Origin: Micrasema longulum
Lineage: Eukaryota; Arthropoda; Insecta; Trichoptera; Brachycentridae
Reading direction: 5' to 3'
Length of the DNA stretch: 64,000 bases
Assembly: GCA_022494885.1 (NCBI GenBank)
Contig: JAGVSM010004925.1
Coordinates: 1-64,000 of the forward strand
How positions within the stretch are numbered: position 1 is the stretch's first letter; every line of letters begins with the position of its first letter. Under the pieces are notes generated by a model. That model saw only the letters and a program-made list of their open reading frames with translations, was not told the origin of the DNA and ran no database searches. The translations under genes were made by a program, and so were the position numbers. This document shows positions 63,001 through 64,000 of the stretch, piece after piece.

Positions 63001-63977
63001 AAAAGTAGGTCTACAAAAAATATTTACTTACTTTTTTGTTACGAAATAAAGTATAAGTATATTTTTTTATTACTTAAGGTAATTCAAAATACGTATATTT
63101 AATACCTCGTTGAAAATTTATCTGACGCCGCACGAAAAAAAAAATAATAACGTTACTATTGTAATTTTCCGCTTATTAAAAAATAATAAAATAAAAAAAG
63201 TGAAATGACCCCATTCTTTGCACCATATTATTATATTATTATTTATTTTAATTTATTCTTAATTTAATTTGATTGATAAGTTTTGATATACCTACTTGGT
63301 TTTCTGTATACAAAATTGCATTGGGCAATTGAAATGTGTTAGTCCTTGATATACGAAATTATATTACAGAGGAGTATAATTTCATACTTCTATATAATTT
63401 TTAATTCATATTCAAGTATTATATTATCATGTGCACTCGCTTTGCTATTTATATGTGTCTACTTAGACCAGGAAATCGCAAATTATAGCGTGATTATTTT
63501 GTAAATAAAAATATACGTGTAGGCATGTATTTAAATTGCGTAAATTAAGCTACATTTAGTTTCAAAATTATCAGTGGGCTTATTAAACAAGATTTGAGTT
63601 ACATATATATAAAACGAACTCCTTAAAAAGATTTTAGATTAATAAGCTGCATTAACGACGTCTACGACACGGTACAAATCCCGAGTACATTATCATCATC
63701 AGCACTGCATTAATATAATATTAGTATAGCAGTGTACTGCAACAGTCTCAAAACTCATTGTACAATTAGTTACCTGATGCAATTTAAGATATGTTTTTTT
63801 CTTATTTTTTAAATTTAATTAGTATGTATAAAAAAATTACACATGAAATTTTTTTCATGTCCCGATTTGCTAGATAAACTCGTGTTAAGCCGGGACTAAA
63901 CACCAAGCAATATACACATATAGGTACATTTACGAGTATGTAACATTTTACTAATTTACAGAGATGTTAAAATGTCT
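63001..63977. other. No recognised feature
   Basis: AT-rich unique sequence apart from a short reverse match at 63105-63150 to 41440-41478. Confidence 0.3.
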
Positions 63978-64000
63978 GGGCTGGTATTCAAAACGCTCTC
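63978..64000. repeat. Start of a CTGGGC-type MITE, cut by the window end
   Basis: 'gctggtattcaaaacgctct' matches the terminus of the MITE at 35263-35377. Confidence 0.45.

Overview
The window is about 64 kb of AT-rich eukaryotic nuclear DNA, most likely from an insect and probably a lepidopteran. The evidence is a spliced gene with GT-AG introns, a eukaryotic tRNA-Cys gene, tRNA-derived SINEs with A/B boxes, many RTE-type LINE remnants resembling those of butterflies, a Transib (RAG1-like) transposon and dense MITEs. There are no operons, phage genes or CRISPR. The species call is inference from the repeat types.

One host protein gene is supported, on the + strand. A candidate first coding exon (24615-24671), a 56-nt exon (27581-27636) and a 738-nt exon (29446-30183) join in compatible phases (0/0, 2/2) with good splice sites. 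They give an open N-terminal part of about 284 residues, Ser/Thr/Lys/Pro-rich and probably disordered; I do not recognise the family. No further exon was found, so the gene probably continues beyond the window. A tRNA-Cys(GCA) gene (28099-28170) lies in its second intron on the same strand. GC-richer unique segments near 7.5-7.9, 32.7-33.2 and 40.6 kb could be promoters or 5' exons.

Almost everything else is mobile DNA. (1) RTE-type LINE 3' ends occur at about 1.0, 2.1-2.9, 9.1-9.6, 11.4-12.1, 16.1-16.6, 20.0, 22.8, 59.2-59.6 and 62.7-63.0 kb. (2) CR1/L2-type LINE ends share a hairpin plus (ATT)n tail (0.5, 3.4, 26.5, 31.5, 34.1, 49.9, 62.1 kb), and Jockey/CR1-like ends lie at 0.7, 19.5, 21.4 and 23.3 kb. 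(3) There are at least three SINE families. (4) Several MITE/foldback families are present, many nested in one another. (5) A 2.7-kb Transib element (45332-48030) has CACAGTG termini, a perfect 5-bp target duplication and a decayed RAG1-like transposase. (6) Several loci (3.2, 11.3, 12.2, 17.3, 38.4, 42.8, 56.2 kb) carry hammerhead-ribozyme-like motifs with palindromic stem III, resembling those described in Penelope-like retroelements. (7) A 197-bp tandem repeat of four copies lies at 60.9-61.7 kb.

The most noteworthy items are the Transib element, whose empty target site is preserved in the other arm of the palindrome it hit, the recurrent hammerhead-like motifs, and the unrecognised host gene.
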